A stretch of DNA of 64,000 nucleotides from Raphanus sativus. Its lineage: Eukaryota; Streptophyta; Magnoliopsida; Brassicales; Brassicaceae. Below, one piece after another: positions 11,084 to 23,566 of this stretch; position 1 is the stretch's first letter; every line of letters starts with the position of its first letter. The notes under the pieces were generated by a model. That model worked only from the letters and a program-made list of their open reading frames with translations. It did no database searches and had not been told where the DNA came from. A program made the position numbers and the translations under genes. The stretch lies in assembly GCF_000801105.2 (NCBI RefSeq), contig NC_079516.1:14322001-14386000 (forward strand), read 5' to 3'.

Positions 11084-12120
11084 TGCAGTCAAACATCTTT
11101 GGTTATTTTTTAGGTGTTTTGTTTTTTGGTTTTTTTTTAATTCCTGGATTTATGTTTTTTTAACCATTATGTAGTTCTGCTTTTTTCTAAACTCTTAGCT
11201 GTGTTTCTTTGTTTTTCTATGAATTAATTAAAATTCCGAGGTTTTTCATAAGATCATGATGGAATAACGATCATGGTTGTATTATTTAGAACAATTTATA
11301 TGTATTAGCAAAATTAAAACTAAGCTAAAGAAAAATAAAAAAGCTTATACCAAAGAAAAAATTAGACATAATGATATTTCAATATCCATTACACCAAATC
11401 CTATCTAAACATATAATCGCACCATTCCTAATCCATACGGCTTATACATTTTATATTAGTTTTTCAAATCTACATTTTGATTTGAATCATATCCGACGAT
11501 ATAATTGTCAACGCTTAACTTCTTTACACGAAGTAATATAAGCCCAAATTTAGGTGAGATAATTGAAAATGGAAGGAAATAATTGATCATCAAGTATAGA
11601 ATATTCTGCGGAAACCAAAGTCTCATCCTTAACATTGTAAAGGATGATTGTATAAATAGTATTGATTATTTCATACCATTTTGAGATGAATATCTATTTT
11701 GTAAATGTTATAAATATTTTAGATTTTTGATCAAATCAATATAACCTGGATAAATTGTTTCGTGCCAAAAATATTAATATGTTTCCTAGGTGATAACTAA
11801 TTAAAATAGATTCTGAATTCTGCAATTGGTTCCACTTTTAAAGCTGCAGAATATACCCCATCGTTTACAATAAATTAAAAGAGACAAATTTTAACTGACT
11901 AAATCTTAACAATGATATCGAATGAACTTTAAAATCAGAATATACTTTAAATAAAGTATATACTTTTCGTGAGCAAGAGATTAACTTAGGTAATCTCGGA
12001 TTATTATGTTCCACGAATATATACAACATCCCTCTGTTTTGGTAACAAGAAGATTTTATTAGGATAGTAACGGTCTGCGTTCGAAAAGGTTAACCTATCT
12101 AAACCTACATATTTGTTATC
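11084..12120. other. Spacer between RPA gene 1 and RPA gene 2
   Basis: AT-rich DNA inside Helitron B with the 3' UTR of gene 1 and the promoter of gene 2. No other feature is supported. Confidence 0.55.
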
Positions 12121-12129
12121 TTATATAAA
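12121..12129 (+). promoter_or_regulatory. TATA box of RPA gene 2
   Basis: TTATATAAA about 55 bases upstream of the ATG at 12179. Confidence 0.5.
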
Positions 12130-12178
12130 CTCACGCTTTCCTTTCCTTAGTATCAACCAAAAAAAACAGAGAACTAAA

Positions 12179-14516
12179 ATGTCTTCTTTCATGAACCTTA
12201 GCTTCTTAGACGAGATCAAACCATACAAAAACAAATGGCGTATTCAAGTCAAGGTACTTCATTCCTGGAAATCATACATTCCGGGAGTTGGGGAATCGCT
12301 TGAACTGATTCTGTCTGATGCACATGTAAGGTTTTTAAATGATATAAGATTTGTCCATATCCCTATTTTCAAATACTATGATGATATATTTCGATGTCTA
12401 CATCATTTTCAGGGAACGAAAATCCATGCTTCATGTAAGAAAGCTTACCTTGAAGAGTTGAGAGATAAACTTCCGGTTGGATCCTGGAGGAATATCGAAA
12501 ACTTCCTTCTCACTGCACCCGGTGGAATGTACAAATCCACCAATCATGCATACAAGTTGTCGTTTCTCCACACTACGGAAATCTCCTTCTCATCTCTGCA
12601 GATGGACGACCTATTTCTAAGTCTGGTTGATTTTGAAACCATACTCAGTGGACATCTTGACGAATACAAGCTGATTGGTTAGTGATCTTATACATATTTA
12701 AATGTGAAATAACCTATTTTATAACATTGTCTCATACTAATTATTCTGACCTGTATTTTATATATTTAGATGTTATGGGACAAGTCAAAGATGTGGGTGA
12801 CCTTGATTCCGTGCAGTGTCAAGGAAAACCAAAGAAAAAAATTGAGTTTGTTTTGGGCGACATTCAGTAAGTCCTTATTGTGTTATTTATATAAAATTTT
12901 CAAAAGTTATATTTCAGTTAACCTCTAGCATATTATTTGTACAGTGGTCTGACGATTGCTTGCTGTTTATGGGGAACATTTGCTGAGAAAATTCATACCG
13001 AGGTGGAAGCATCTGGAGGAGATGTGGTTGTATGCCTTTTAAGATTTGCTAAAATCGGCAAATATAGAGGTGAAATTTGGGCGTATATAGTCATATCAAT
13101 TTATTAGTTAAGTAACTATGTTTATATATGTGATTGATTGGTTGATTTAATTCATTTTTCCCAGGTGAGATTCAAATCTCGAATTCGTTTGACGCTTCCC
13201 AGCTTATTATTAATCCTCCAATAAAGGAGACTGAAGCGTTTAAAGTGACGTGAGTGTTTATTGTGATAATGCAACAAACCAAAAAAAAATCTAGATGGTA
13301 CTAATGTGTTCAATTTTATAATATTCTTCTCAGGGATACTGATGAGGAGAACAATGCTTTGACTTTAGTCGAAACTAAAGACCATAAGCTTCAGCTTAAA
13401 ATTAGGCGTGATAAGTGGATGCAGTTTCCTCTCAAGTACATTGGCGAACTTCTCCAGCCAACTCAGGTACACATTCAATTTTATGTTCGGCTAATTAGCA
13501 AATGATGTTATGGCATATCTAAATAAAGTGTATATGCATGCATATGCAGGCTGAAGTGTGCAGGGTCGTATGTACTGTATACGAAATAGACAGGAACTGG
13601 GGCTGGTACTATTTTGGTTGTACTGATTGTGACAAAAAGGCTATTAAGGTGTCAACCAACACAAAAATAGTCAATGGAAAAGACATCGTCTCTCATGTTT
13701 GGTGGTGTGAACAGTGTAAGCGTAAGGTTTATGATGTGTCCCCAAGGTATATTTATCTATTTTAAATATAAATTGTCTTTATTTTTCACATTGTAGAAAC
13801 ATTTTGATTATATAAAACATTTACTTATATGCACAGATTCAAGCTTCATCTGATGGTTAAAGATGATACTGGAGTTACAAACTTTATGCTACTAGATACA
13901 ATTGCAAAAGGACTTGTGCCTGAATCAGCAGAGACCCTACTGAATGGTTCCTTTGATGAGGTATACTTGCAAGCTTGCGACCATGTATTATATATATAAC
14001 TCCTTTCAGAATCAATAACAACTGTGTACCTAAATTTTTCTAATTGCAGTTAGAGGATGTTGATTCATTCCCTGAAGCAATCACTTCTTTGGTTGGTAAG
14101 ACCTTCATGTTTGGAGTTTACATAGAGAAGGACCATGTGATTTGCAAAGCTGAGACTTTCAAGGTTGGTAAAGTATGGAAAGACATGAGTATGGACATGA
14201 GTTGTGCAGCTTCAGTGTCGTGTACTCAATCTGATTTGACCCCAACTGTGGACAGTGGTGGACAGGTATTTTGAACGTTCATTTCTGTGTGTATTACCAA
14301 CATATGAGGCCAGTGAATGATATTTTTATACTTATACTTATACTTTTTTTTTAGGATTCCATAAATCACATGATTGAGCAGAGTTCTGAAGATGTGGTAT
14401 CAACCCCGTCTTCTAAACGTATAACCGAATCTGATGAATATGTGCATGATCTCACATCGACCTCTAAGAAGCAACGTACCAAAAACATCAAGTCCGAACA
14501 GAAGAAAAGTGGCTGA
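12179..14516 (+). CDS. RPA1-like single-strand DNA-binding protein 2 (Helitron B), 10 exons, 516 aa
   Basis: Exons 12179-12325, 12413-12677, 12770-12866, 12945-13069, 13165-13249, 13334-13466, 13550-13746, 13837-13960, 14050-14265, 14355-14516; no internal stop. The first OB fold (DUF223) starts LDEIKPYKNKWRIQVKVLHS and contains GTKIHASCKK. A second OB fold follows, then a zinc-binding C-terminal fold with Cys 308, 311 (CTDC) and 337, 340 (WWCEQC). The last exon is rich in Lys/Arg (KKQRTKN, EQKKSG), probably a nuclear localisation signal. Exon sizes 97, 85 and 124 are identical to those of RPA gene 1, showing descent from one gene. I chose the ATG at 12179 because it aligns with the start of the other two paralogues; the frame is open further upstream from 12113. 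It likely works with RepHel as a single-strand binding partner. Confidence 0.9.
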
Positions 14517-14822
14517 AGAAGATATTGTCCGAACATTAAGTTCTGGTTTTGGTTTTATTTATTGCATTTATTGTTTTTCTTTCATGATTCATTTCACACT
14601 ATTTCCTTTTTCCTGAGCTTTTTTTCCTATTTGTTCATCTGTTTGGTTTAATTGATTTGCTATTTTATAATAAGATGGATTTCTATTTAATTTAATATGG
14701 TGTTTTATTTCTCGATATCTATTATCACTTTTGCTTATTGAGAACTACTTATATAACTCAATATATAATATACAAGCTCCATTGTCCACCATTAAGCGCC
14801 AAGCAGTATATGAAAACATTAC
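14517..14822. other. Spacer downstream of RPA gene 2
   Basis: AT-rich 3' flank of the gene; nothing else seen. Confidence 0.5.
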
Positions 14823-14977
14823 TTCTCGATTAAGTAATAAAAATAACTTACATGGTCGGCATAAGAAGTATGATTATTGAACCATAATGTGAAGCTCTCT
14901 TCTCGATTAAGTTAATAAAAATAACTTACATGGTCTGTATAAGAAGTATGATTATTGAACCATAATGTGAAGCTCTC
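14823..14977 (+). repeat. Tandem duplication, 2 copies of 77 bp
   Basis: TTCTCGATTAAG...GAAGCTC is repeated at 14823-14899 and 14900-14977 with few differences, about 400 bases upstream of the RepHel start. It could affect RepHel expression; that is inference. Confidence 0.8.
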
Positions 14978-15375
14978 ACGTTATATACAGTGATAGACAA
15001 AACTTCCTTTTTCATTTTCCTTGAATACGTACAGGTCAGATAATCTTGTGTTAAAAATCGTTGTGATCCACTTGTCATCTTATAAACTATATTTAAAAGT
15101 CTAAGCATGTTTGTTGTTTTATCCATATGTAGATTTATGGATCAAGTGTTTGTTTAGAATAATTTATTTTTTAAAAAACATTTACACGTATGGAAAATGA
15201 AACCAAATAAATATTCTAAACAAGATGCTATCTCCCGATATCCAGAAAATATATATCTAATAACATTTGATATCCTAACTAACCTACACTCTCGGCCATA
15301 CCTATCTCATCCCGTATGTCAAAGTGAAATTTAGTTTTTTTAGTTGTGTTGAATATACCAAACTGTTTCAGAACA

Positions 15376-18300
15376 ATGAAGGAGATCCAACCGAATATCA
15401 AGAAGAAGAAGGATGATCAATCATCCACCGATGAAAATCTGTCATCAACCCTTAAAAGGATGAGCCAATCTATTCATAGTTCTGCAATAACAACTTCATC
15501 TAAATCTCAAAGGATTAATCCCAGTAGGGTTTTTGCAGATTTGAGTAATATAATTCCAACCACACCTGCTCTCACCTCCGATCAACATGTGACTACACCG
15601 GAATCAATATTCAGTCCTACAAATCGGAACAATAGCGGTATAAACAGCTTCAGAAAATCAATACTATATATAATATTTCTGTTTTTTTATATGATTAATA
15701 ATTAACATTGTATCCTTTTTTGAATTCTCAGCTAAATCCATCAATAAGTTGCCTATACGTTCTAAGAGCTATCGACCTTTTTATGAAAAGCTTGGTATTG
15801 CCTTGAATAATTTTGACCAACCCATTTTTGTAAAAGGTTTTTCATTAGGGATTTTACATGTTTTAAATGTTTTTACATGTGAAGGACAAGGTTCGGGTAT
15901 ATCTGGCCAGTATTCAAGACTATCAAGGCCTACGAGTTCATTGATCGATATTCGTCCTACTAATCTATTCAATGCATTTTCAAGCACTGAAAGTGGCGAA
16001 CAATCCCAGATAGATGTTCAAAGTAGGAATGCTTTTTCAAGAATCCCCATTTTAGATCCCGCAGCTGCCACTAGAATAAGTCCTACAACACAGACACAGT
16101 TCACTTATCCTGATGCAGTCTTTAGTGGTTCGAATCTGAACAAAGGTGATTAATTTACAACTTTTTGTCCACCGTATTCTATTATATTAATTGACACCTT
16201 CGGAATAAATTTTCAGGAAAAAACACTCCTAAGTTGCCACTACGTTCTAAGCGATATAGTCCTAACTCGGATTTTTCCGGTAAGTATTAACTGTTTTTTG
16301 GTATTAAAATTACCTTTTATATGCGGTTATAAATACTTTGTAAATAATTTGTTAATACCTATTACAAATAGATACTAGCGGACCCTCCAAACGTTCGAAA
16401 CTCTATATGAATAGATGTATACGGATCCATCCTACCGATCAACTACACACTTTTTCAAGCTCAGATACAATCAACCAGATAGACGATCATTTGGAAGTAA
16501 GAAATGAACTAAACACTAACGCCGATGAGTCACATGGAGATGATGATTCTACATATGATCCACACCCTATAAATGGTATATAAAATAGCGCTAAAATCTG
16601 CAAAATATATTTATACTTTCGTTGATTGTTAATTATGTTACTTTACAGAGGTTGATGAATATTTTGGTGAACAAGTTTACGATGTCAGTAGCGAAGATAG
16701 TGATACTGACACTGAATCAGCATGTGAAAACGAAACACTATCCGAAACAATGCAGAATAGTTCTGGGAATACTTCTTCCTTACAGATAACCGGTATGAAT
16801 TTTAATGGTTCCATATGTTATAATATTTTGAAAGCATTATTGTTTATGTTTATATTATTTTTTTAATTTGCAGGATACATAGACGAGGGTGATCCTACTT
16901 ATAAATGTGATTATTGTGGTGCTATAATGTGGTATGGTGAACGCATAGAAAAGAAAAGGAAGACTAAAAAGCCCAAATTTTCTTTGTGTTGTGGACAAGG
17001 TCAAGTTCAGTTGCCATTGCTAAAACCTTCGCCTACCATCTTGCAAACATTTCTTACAGCTGACGATCCGTTGAGCAAATATTACAGAGAAAATATCAGG
17101 CAACTGAACATGGTTTTTTCATTTACATCACTTGGTGGTAAAGTTGAGCGATCATGCACGGCAGGACCACAAATGTTTCAGTTACAAGGTGAGAACTATC
17201 ATTTAATGGGAAGTTTAAAACCACCAGCTGGAGACAAAGCAAAATTCTCTCAGCTATACATTGTTGACACAGAGAATGAGGTTGATAATAGAGCACATAT
17301 TATCGGGTATGATCTTTTTCACATTATCAAATTATTTACGCTTCAAAATAAAAAAATGATTCCAACATCGATGTCCATTATTAGATTCTGACCCCCCTTT
17401 AAATATTTAAATATTTAAAAGGACGGGTATATTTATTGTTTTATTTTTTAAAAAAATTTAATTTCATATTTATACGTTTTAGTCATATTTGTGTTTTTCT
17501 TTGTATAATATTTCTCTTAAATAATTAATAAGAAGTTTTAATAATTATATCAATAGGTCATGTTCATATTTTAATAGAATATACTATATTTTAAACGAAT
17601 TTCATATTAATTAAATTCATTAATGGTATTTTAAGTTTTCTTTTGATTTTAGACCTACAGATTTTAGATTTAAATAGATTAATAAATAATAGACTTACAC
17701 ATACTTATAAGATATAATACTATTTTAATAAAAATATTTTAAGTTTAAATATTAGACCTATATATTATGAATCAAAATTATCCAAAAAGGATAATGACAT
17801 CACAATATTATTTTCTTAAATTTATGTATCAGAAAATTAAATTCTAAATCTAAAATAAAAAATACAAAATTGATAATAGGTTATTAAAAACAAAATAAAC
17901 TAATAATGTCATATCATTATAAACGAAGCGTGAAGAATTTTGATATAAATTAATATTTTGGAGTTTTTGTACATTGCTATATTACAAAATCTTATTATAT
18001 CGAAGAAGATAATAATTAATCATAATTTTAAAATAATTTTGAAATTATATTTTCAAAATTTTGCAGGAAGTACAAGAAAACAGCTGAAAAGACCAAAAAG
18101 GAACAAATACGGAAACAAGTGATAGACAAGCTTATGAAGATGCTCGACGAAGTTAATCCATACGTTCATCAGTTTAGATCAGCCCGTGATAGGTTTGATA
18201 TCAATACCCAGGAAACATTTCATATGCGAATTATAAGCAGTCGAGACAAGGATGGAAGGACATATGATACACCGACTGCATCTGAAGTAGCTGCATTAAT

Positions 18301-21300
18301 TCCTGGAGATTTCAATATGGAAATGGATAAAAGAGATATTGTTTTGCAAGAAAAACAAACAGGATATCTTAAGAGGATAAGTGAGATTCATCCTTCGTAT
18401 CTAGCACTTCAGTATCCTCTTATCTTTACTTATGGTGAAGATGGTTTCAGACTTGGTATTAAAAAGAGAGAAACAGAAGCTACATTGTTGCTGAAGAGGT
18501 CTAATATTAGTATGAGACAATGGTATGCATTTCGGACTCAGGAAAGAGAAAACGAATGTCATACGCTGCTGCACTCTAAGAGGTTGTTCCAACAATTTCT
18601 GGTCGATGGTTATACATCAATAGAAGCAAATAGGCTGTTATACATGAGGATGAACCAGAAAAGCCTTAGATCCGATAGCTTTGATTCCATTCAGCAGTCT
18701 GGACAGTCAGGAAAGACGGACATGCAGGATCAAGGAAATCGTTTGTACTTACCAGCGTCATTCGTTGGAGGGCCAAGATACATGAAGAACATGTATCTAG
18801 ATGCAATGGCGATATGCAAACACTATGGTTTTCCGGATCTGTTTATAACCTTTACATGCAATCCAAAGTGGCCTGAAATCACCAGGTATCTATCACCGCG
18901 CAAACTAGCAGCTGAGGATAGACCCGATATTATTAACAGGATTTTCAAGTGTAAATTGGATTCTCTAATGAGTGCTCTGACAGATGAACAGCTATTGGGA
19001 AAGACAGTTGCCTGTAAGTTATTGTTTTCAAATTTTATTTTGTTAAAATTTACTTGCAGGATTCTTATTTATGTTACTAAATTATATTATCTTTTTTAAT
19101 GCAGCAATGTATACTATTGAATTCCAGAAACGTGGTCTACCCCATGCTCACATTCTGATATTCATGCATCCTCAATCTAAATTTCTGACCACCGATGACA
19201 TTGATAAGATCATCTCAGCAGAAATTCCAGATAAGAACATAGAACCAGAGTTGTTTGAAGTTATAAAGGATATGATGATTCATGGTCCTTGTGGTGCAGT
19301 TAACAAGAACTCCCCTTGCATGGAAAATGGTAAATGTTCTAAACTTTATCCTAAGGATCATGTTGAGAAAACCTGGATCAATAAAGAGGGATTTCCTGTT
19401 TATCGAAGACGAGAGCAAACTGATCGCTTTATAGAGAAAAATGGCTTCAAATGTGATAACAGATATGTCATACCATATAACAAAGAATTATCCCTTCGTT
19501 ACCGAGCTCACATTAATGTCGAATGGTGTAATCAAACGGGCTCTATTAAATACTTATTCAAGTATATTAACAAGGGTCCAGACCATATTACTGTCACTGT
19601 TGAGCCGCCTGAGAAAACAGCTCCAACTGTCACTGTGGATCCGTCAGAGAAAGCATCAACAAGGCAAAATGTCTCTAAAGTTAGAGCTGTAAAGGAACCA
19701 GAGAAAAACGAAATCAGAGACTTCTTTACTGGCAGGTATTTTTCATGTTCCATAACCTAATACTAATATATAAAGTCTGTTTGAAATTCCAAATTTGCCT
19801 TCATTTTTTTTTTCAGATATGTGTCCGCCTGTGAAGCTTCTTGGAGGAATTTCAAGTTTCCTATTCACTATCGATCACTACCAGTTGAAAGATTACAGTT
19901 TCATTTACCCGGAAAGCAGACAATAATCTTCAAGGATGATGACACTTTTGAGGAAGTGATAAGTGAAAAGCTTATTGAGAACACAATGTTCTTAGGATGG
20001 TTTGAGTTAAACAAGGTCAATGCTCTTGCCAGAACACTCACTTTGGCGGAAATTCCAATGTTCTTCACTTGGAATAAAAAGGAGAGGAAATTCAATATCA
20101 GGAAAAAAGGTTTCTCTATTGGTAGGATCAACTATGCTCCAAGGAAGATTGAAGAAGCTTTTTATTTGCGTGTCTTGCTCAACATTGTTAGGGGTCCAAC
20201 ATGCTTCGAGGATATTAGAACTTTCAATAATGTTGAGTATCCTACATACAAGGAGGCATGTTTTGCAAGGGGTCTGCTAGAAGATGATCAAGAGTATATT
20301 GACGATATTGTGAGGGCGAGTTTCACAGAATCAGCATCATCTCTGCGTCATGCGTATGTGGTAATGCTCATGTCTGGTAGTTTGTCAAAGCCCGAAGAAG
20401 TTTGGGAACAGACATGGGAATATCTATCTGACGATATTGAATATAGACGGAGAAAGCTTTTAAACAGACCAGGTTATATATATATATAATTTTTTTATAT
20501 TATTTTATAAATCATTTGGTTAGTATACTATCTGAGACTAATTAATTTTTTTTTTTAGGTCTTTGTCTAAGTAATGATGAAAAAAACGGTTTACTCTTTT
20601 GGAGATGGAAAAGATTTTAAGGAGTCATGGAACATCTTTAGACCAATGGGACAATATGCCAAAGCCCGTTCTGGATAATGGTGCAAGTGACAATGTCTTG
20701 ATTTTGGATGAGCTGAGTTATGATAGGGATGAGTTGAAAGCTGAACATGACAGGGACATTGGAAAAATGACAGAGGAGCAAAGGCAAATCTACGAGGAGA
20801 TTGTTGATGCTGTCGTGAATGAAAAAGGAGGTGTCTTCTTTGTTTATGGATTTGGTGGTACAGGGAAAACTTTCCTGTGGAGGTTGTTGTCCGCAGCTAT
20901 AAGATGCAAGGGAGAAATATGTTTGAACACTGCATCAAGTGGGATAGCTTCTCTATTGCTACATGGAGGAAGGACAGCACATTCTAGGTTTGCAATACCT
21001 ATAAACCCAGATGAGTATTCTACTTGCACACTTATTCCAGGAAGCGATCAAGCTAATTTGGTGAAAGCAGCTTCACTTATCATTTGGGACGAAGCACCCA
21101 TGATGAGTAGACATTGTTTTGAATCTCTCGATAGAAGTATGAAAGACATTATGAAGACCAATGACAACAAACCTTTTGCTGGAAAAGTTGTAGTGTTTGG
21201 AGGCGATTTTAGACAGATACTGCCTGTCATTCCCGGTGCTGGAAGAGAAGAAATTGTACTGGAGTCTCTAAATTCGTCATATTTATGGAAGCATGTCAGA

Positions 21301-22294
21301 GTCAGGCAGCTTACAAAAAATATGAGGCTACTTTCAGAGAATTTGACGGCTGAAGATGCAAAGGATCTAAAAGATTTTTCACAGTGGATCTTGGATGTGG
21401 GAGATGGAAAGATTGGCAAAGAAAATGATGGAGAGACAACGATTAATATATCAGATGAGTTTCTTATTACTGATGTAGATGATCCAATAGAATCCATCAG
21501 CAAAGCTGTATATGGGGATGTTGTTTCTCTGCAACAGATTAAAGACCCTAAGTTTTTCCAACAAAGAGCGATTCTCTGTCCTACAAATGAGGATGTCAAC
21601 ATCATTAATCAGCATATGCTGGATAAACTTGAAGGTATCACAAATTTGTTATGTTTCCATAAGAAGGTTATCAAAAACTAAATTTGGTTTCATTTATGAA
21701 TATATTTTTTTATATGCAGGTGAGGAAAGAATTTTTTTTAGCTCCGACTCCATAGATGCTTCTGATCGATTCTCAATAAATGACCAAGCTCTCACTCCAG
21801 ACTTCTTAAACAAAATCAAGACATCTGGTCTGCCAAATCATAGTCTTCGATTGAAAGTCGGGTGTCCTGTGATGTTGCTTAGAAACATGGATCACACGGA
21901 AGGATTAATGAATGGTACTAGACTACAGATTACAGAGATGTGTGATTTCATGGTGAAGGCAAAAGTAATTACTGGACGAAATGTTGGTCGTACCGTGGTA
22001 ATTCCTAGACTTTCTATCACACCATCAGATAAGAAGTTGCCTTTCAAAATGAGAAGGCGACAACTGCCTATTGCTGTTGCATTTGCTATTACCATCAATA
22101 AGAGTCAAGGCCAATCTCTATCCGAAGTCGGTTTGTATCTACCAAGAGATGTTTTCTCTCATGGACAGCTATACGTGGCAATTTCCAGGGTCACATCGAA
22201 GAAGGGTTTGAAAATTTTGATTCTTGACAATGAAGGCAAACCGCTTAAGACTACAAAGAATGTTGTCTTCAAAGAGATTTTTCAGAATCTCTAA
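15376..22294 (+). CDS. Helitron RepHel transposase (HUH Rep plus PIF1-like helicase), 12 exons, one frameshift
   Basis: Exons 15376-15637, 15732-15794, 15885-16145, 16217-16279, 16372-16575, 16649-16792, 16874-17306, 18067-19013, 19105-19735, 19817-20472, 20559-21634, 21720-22294. The second intron (90 nt) keeps the frame open and could be coding. Domains in order: Ser/Thr-rich N-terminal tail; a Cys-rich zinc-finger-like segment (CDYCGA, LCCGQGQ); the Rep endonuclease with HUH motif [10 protein letters not shown] near residue 806 and the two tyrosines of YLFKYINKG near residues 942 and 946; then a PIF1-like helicase with Walker A GFGGTGKT, Walker [30 protein letters not shown] and [10 protein letters not shown]. 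It nicks and unwinds the element for rolling-circle transposition. Summed exons are 5315 nt, one short of 1772 codons. The break is in the A-run at 20580-20586 in exon 11. All catalytic motifs are otherwise present. Confidence 0.88.
17307..18066 (-). mobile_element. RepHel intron enlarged by a Helitron-like insertion
   Basis: This intron is about 760 nt while the others are about 70-95. At 17381 TTAGATTCTGACCCCCC, read on the minus strand, gives a degenerate hairpin and CTAA followed by T, a possible Helitron 3' end. A stretch at about 17650-17915 is clearly homologous, in the same direction, to 6960-7215 inside Helitron A. The right border is not resolved. The reading frame is continuous across the intron. 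Confidence 0.5.
20580..20586 (+). other. Single-base deletion in A-run, RepHel frameshift
   Basis: Exon 11 enters in the frame giving [10 protein letters not shown] and hits a stop about 14 codons later. The helicase continues in another frame from [11 protein letters not shown]. One extra A in the seven-A run would join the two frames and gives a sequence fitting the family. It may be a true mutation or a homopolymer sequencing error. Confidence 0.8.
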
Positions 22295-23013
22295 CATTAA
22301 ATATTGATTATGGTTTTTTCTATTTTAAATACTTCATTATTTTGGTTAGTCTGGTACTATTCGTATTATTTAAAAAATAAAGTTGTTGAGACTTATATCT
22401 TATGCCATGCTTACAGTCTTTTAACAAATATGCATGATTACTTCTTCTATTTCATTTAACTTAACGAATGTTTAAGTCTTGATGTACCTCAAGAAAAATC
22501 AAAGTTCCATATAACAACACACAAGTACAAATTCAAAAATGAAATAAAATTTCTTCAAATATTTCCTTGACCACTATATTCTCCTTCTTCTGGAGTGCTT
22601 ATGATGTCAAAAAATTTCATAAATCATATATGAATTATACTCCCAAATTTATCTTCTGAAGCGAAAGGAAATAACATGTGGAAACAAGTCTATATTGTCG
22701 ACATACTTCCGCAGCAGTGTTATACCTTTGATCTCGACATCAAAAACAACATTTTTGTTTTGACCCGAACAATAAGTCTGACCTTTTAATGAATTATAAA
22801 TTATAAACATTTTATTATATCCAAAACAGTAATTTACAAGCATTTTTTAAAAAAGTATCACCAAAAAACAAAACGGTTCGAATCCAAACACTTTAAATTT
22901 CGTGCTGTAAACAATAAAACAAACACGCACAATACAAACTTGATTATGTCACGGTTTATATAACTAAAACCAAGAATTAGCTGTGTTTATATTGATAAAA
23001 CAACATACAAACA
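22295..23013 (+). other. 3' non-coding region of Helitron B
   Basis: AT-rich DNA after the RepHel stop. From about 22860 it is homologous to the last 180 bases of Helitron A, marking a family-specific subterminal region. The minus-strand ORF inside is not supported. Confidence 0.6.
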
Positions 23014-23033
23014 CCCGCCCTTTCAAGGGCGGG
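23014..23033 (+). terminator. 3' hairpin of Helitron B (transposition end signal)
   Basis: CCCGCCCTTTCAAGGGCGGG folds into an 8-9 bp stem with a tiny loop, followed by TCAGAATCTAG. In Helitrons this hairpin marks the 3' end for the Rep protein; it is not a transcription terminator. Confidence 0.85.
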
Positions 23034-23044
23034 TCAGAATCTAG

Positions 23045-23566
23045 TATCATATTAAAAACTAAAAATTTTTGTAAGATTTTTTATAACTATTTTTTATTTT
23101 ATTAAAATATTTGTTGTTACTCAACTAATGCATTTTTATTAAAAACTAAAAATTTTGGTAAGATTTTTTTTATTTTCCCAACATATTTTTTATAATTAAA
23201 ATAAATGTTTAATTTAATGTTAAACTAGTTTCTTTCTTTCTTTCTTTTTGGCAACAATAAACTAGGAAACTAAGAAAGATCACCTTCCAAATTGGATAAC
23301 CAAACCAGAGATTGTTGAATCAACATACATCAAAGCAGAAAGATTTCTTATTAGTTTCTTTAATTAATTATTAAATTTCAAGGTTTTCAAATAGCATATT
23401 TTGTATATAACACCTAAACTAAAGATTAATTATATTCTATTATATTTTGTATATAATCTTTTTAGATAATATTTTGTTTTGATTTTAAAAATAAATAAAA
23501 TATTGTTGTAGACATAAAAGTTTTACATATGTTAACAATTTTACTTTTGTATAGAAATATTACATA
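23045..23566. other. Host or older repeat sequence between Helitrons B and G
   Basis: AT-rich. Contains two near-copies of TTAAAAACTAAAAATTTT about 90 bases apart and a short TTTC run near 23231. No gene. Confidence 0.5.

Larger units (their letters stand above)
8017..23044 (+). mobile_element. Autonomous-type Helitron B, 15.0 kb, with two RPA genes and RepHel
   Basis: The 5' terminus is TCAATACTATTAATTCAG at 8017. The 3' terminus is a GC hairpin at 23014-23033, eleven nucleotides from the end of CTAG (23041-23044), followed by T. Excluding Helitron A, the empty site reads A (6810) then T (23045), the AT target expected of Helitrons. On the plus strand it carries in order RPA1-like gene 1, RPA1-like gene 2 and the Rep/helicase gene. 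This is the gene set of autonomous plant Helitrons. A single-base frameshift in RepHel is the only clear lesion. Confidence 0.85.

Noticed and set aside
19215..19753. Open frames on the minus strand opposite RepHel exons
   Set aside because: They are shadows of the Rep coding sequence; no motif or splice context supports them.
21048..21605. 185-codon minus-strand ORF opposite the helicase exon
   Set aside because: The plus strand encodes Walker motifs here; the antisense frame is open only by codon composition.
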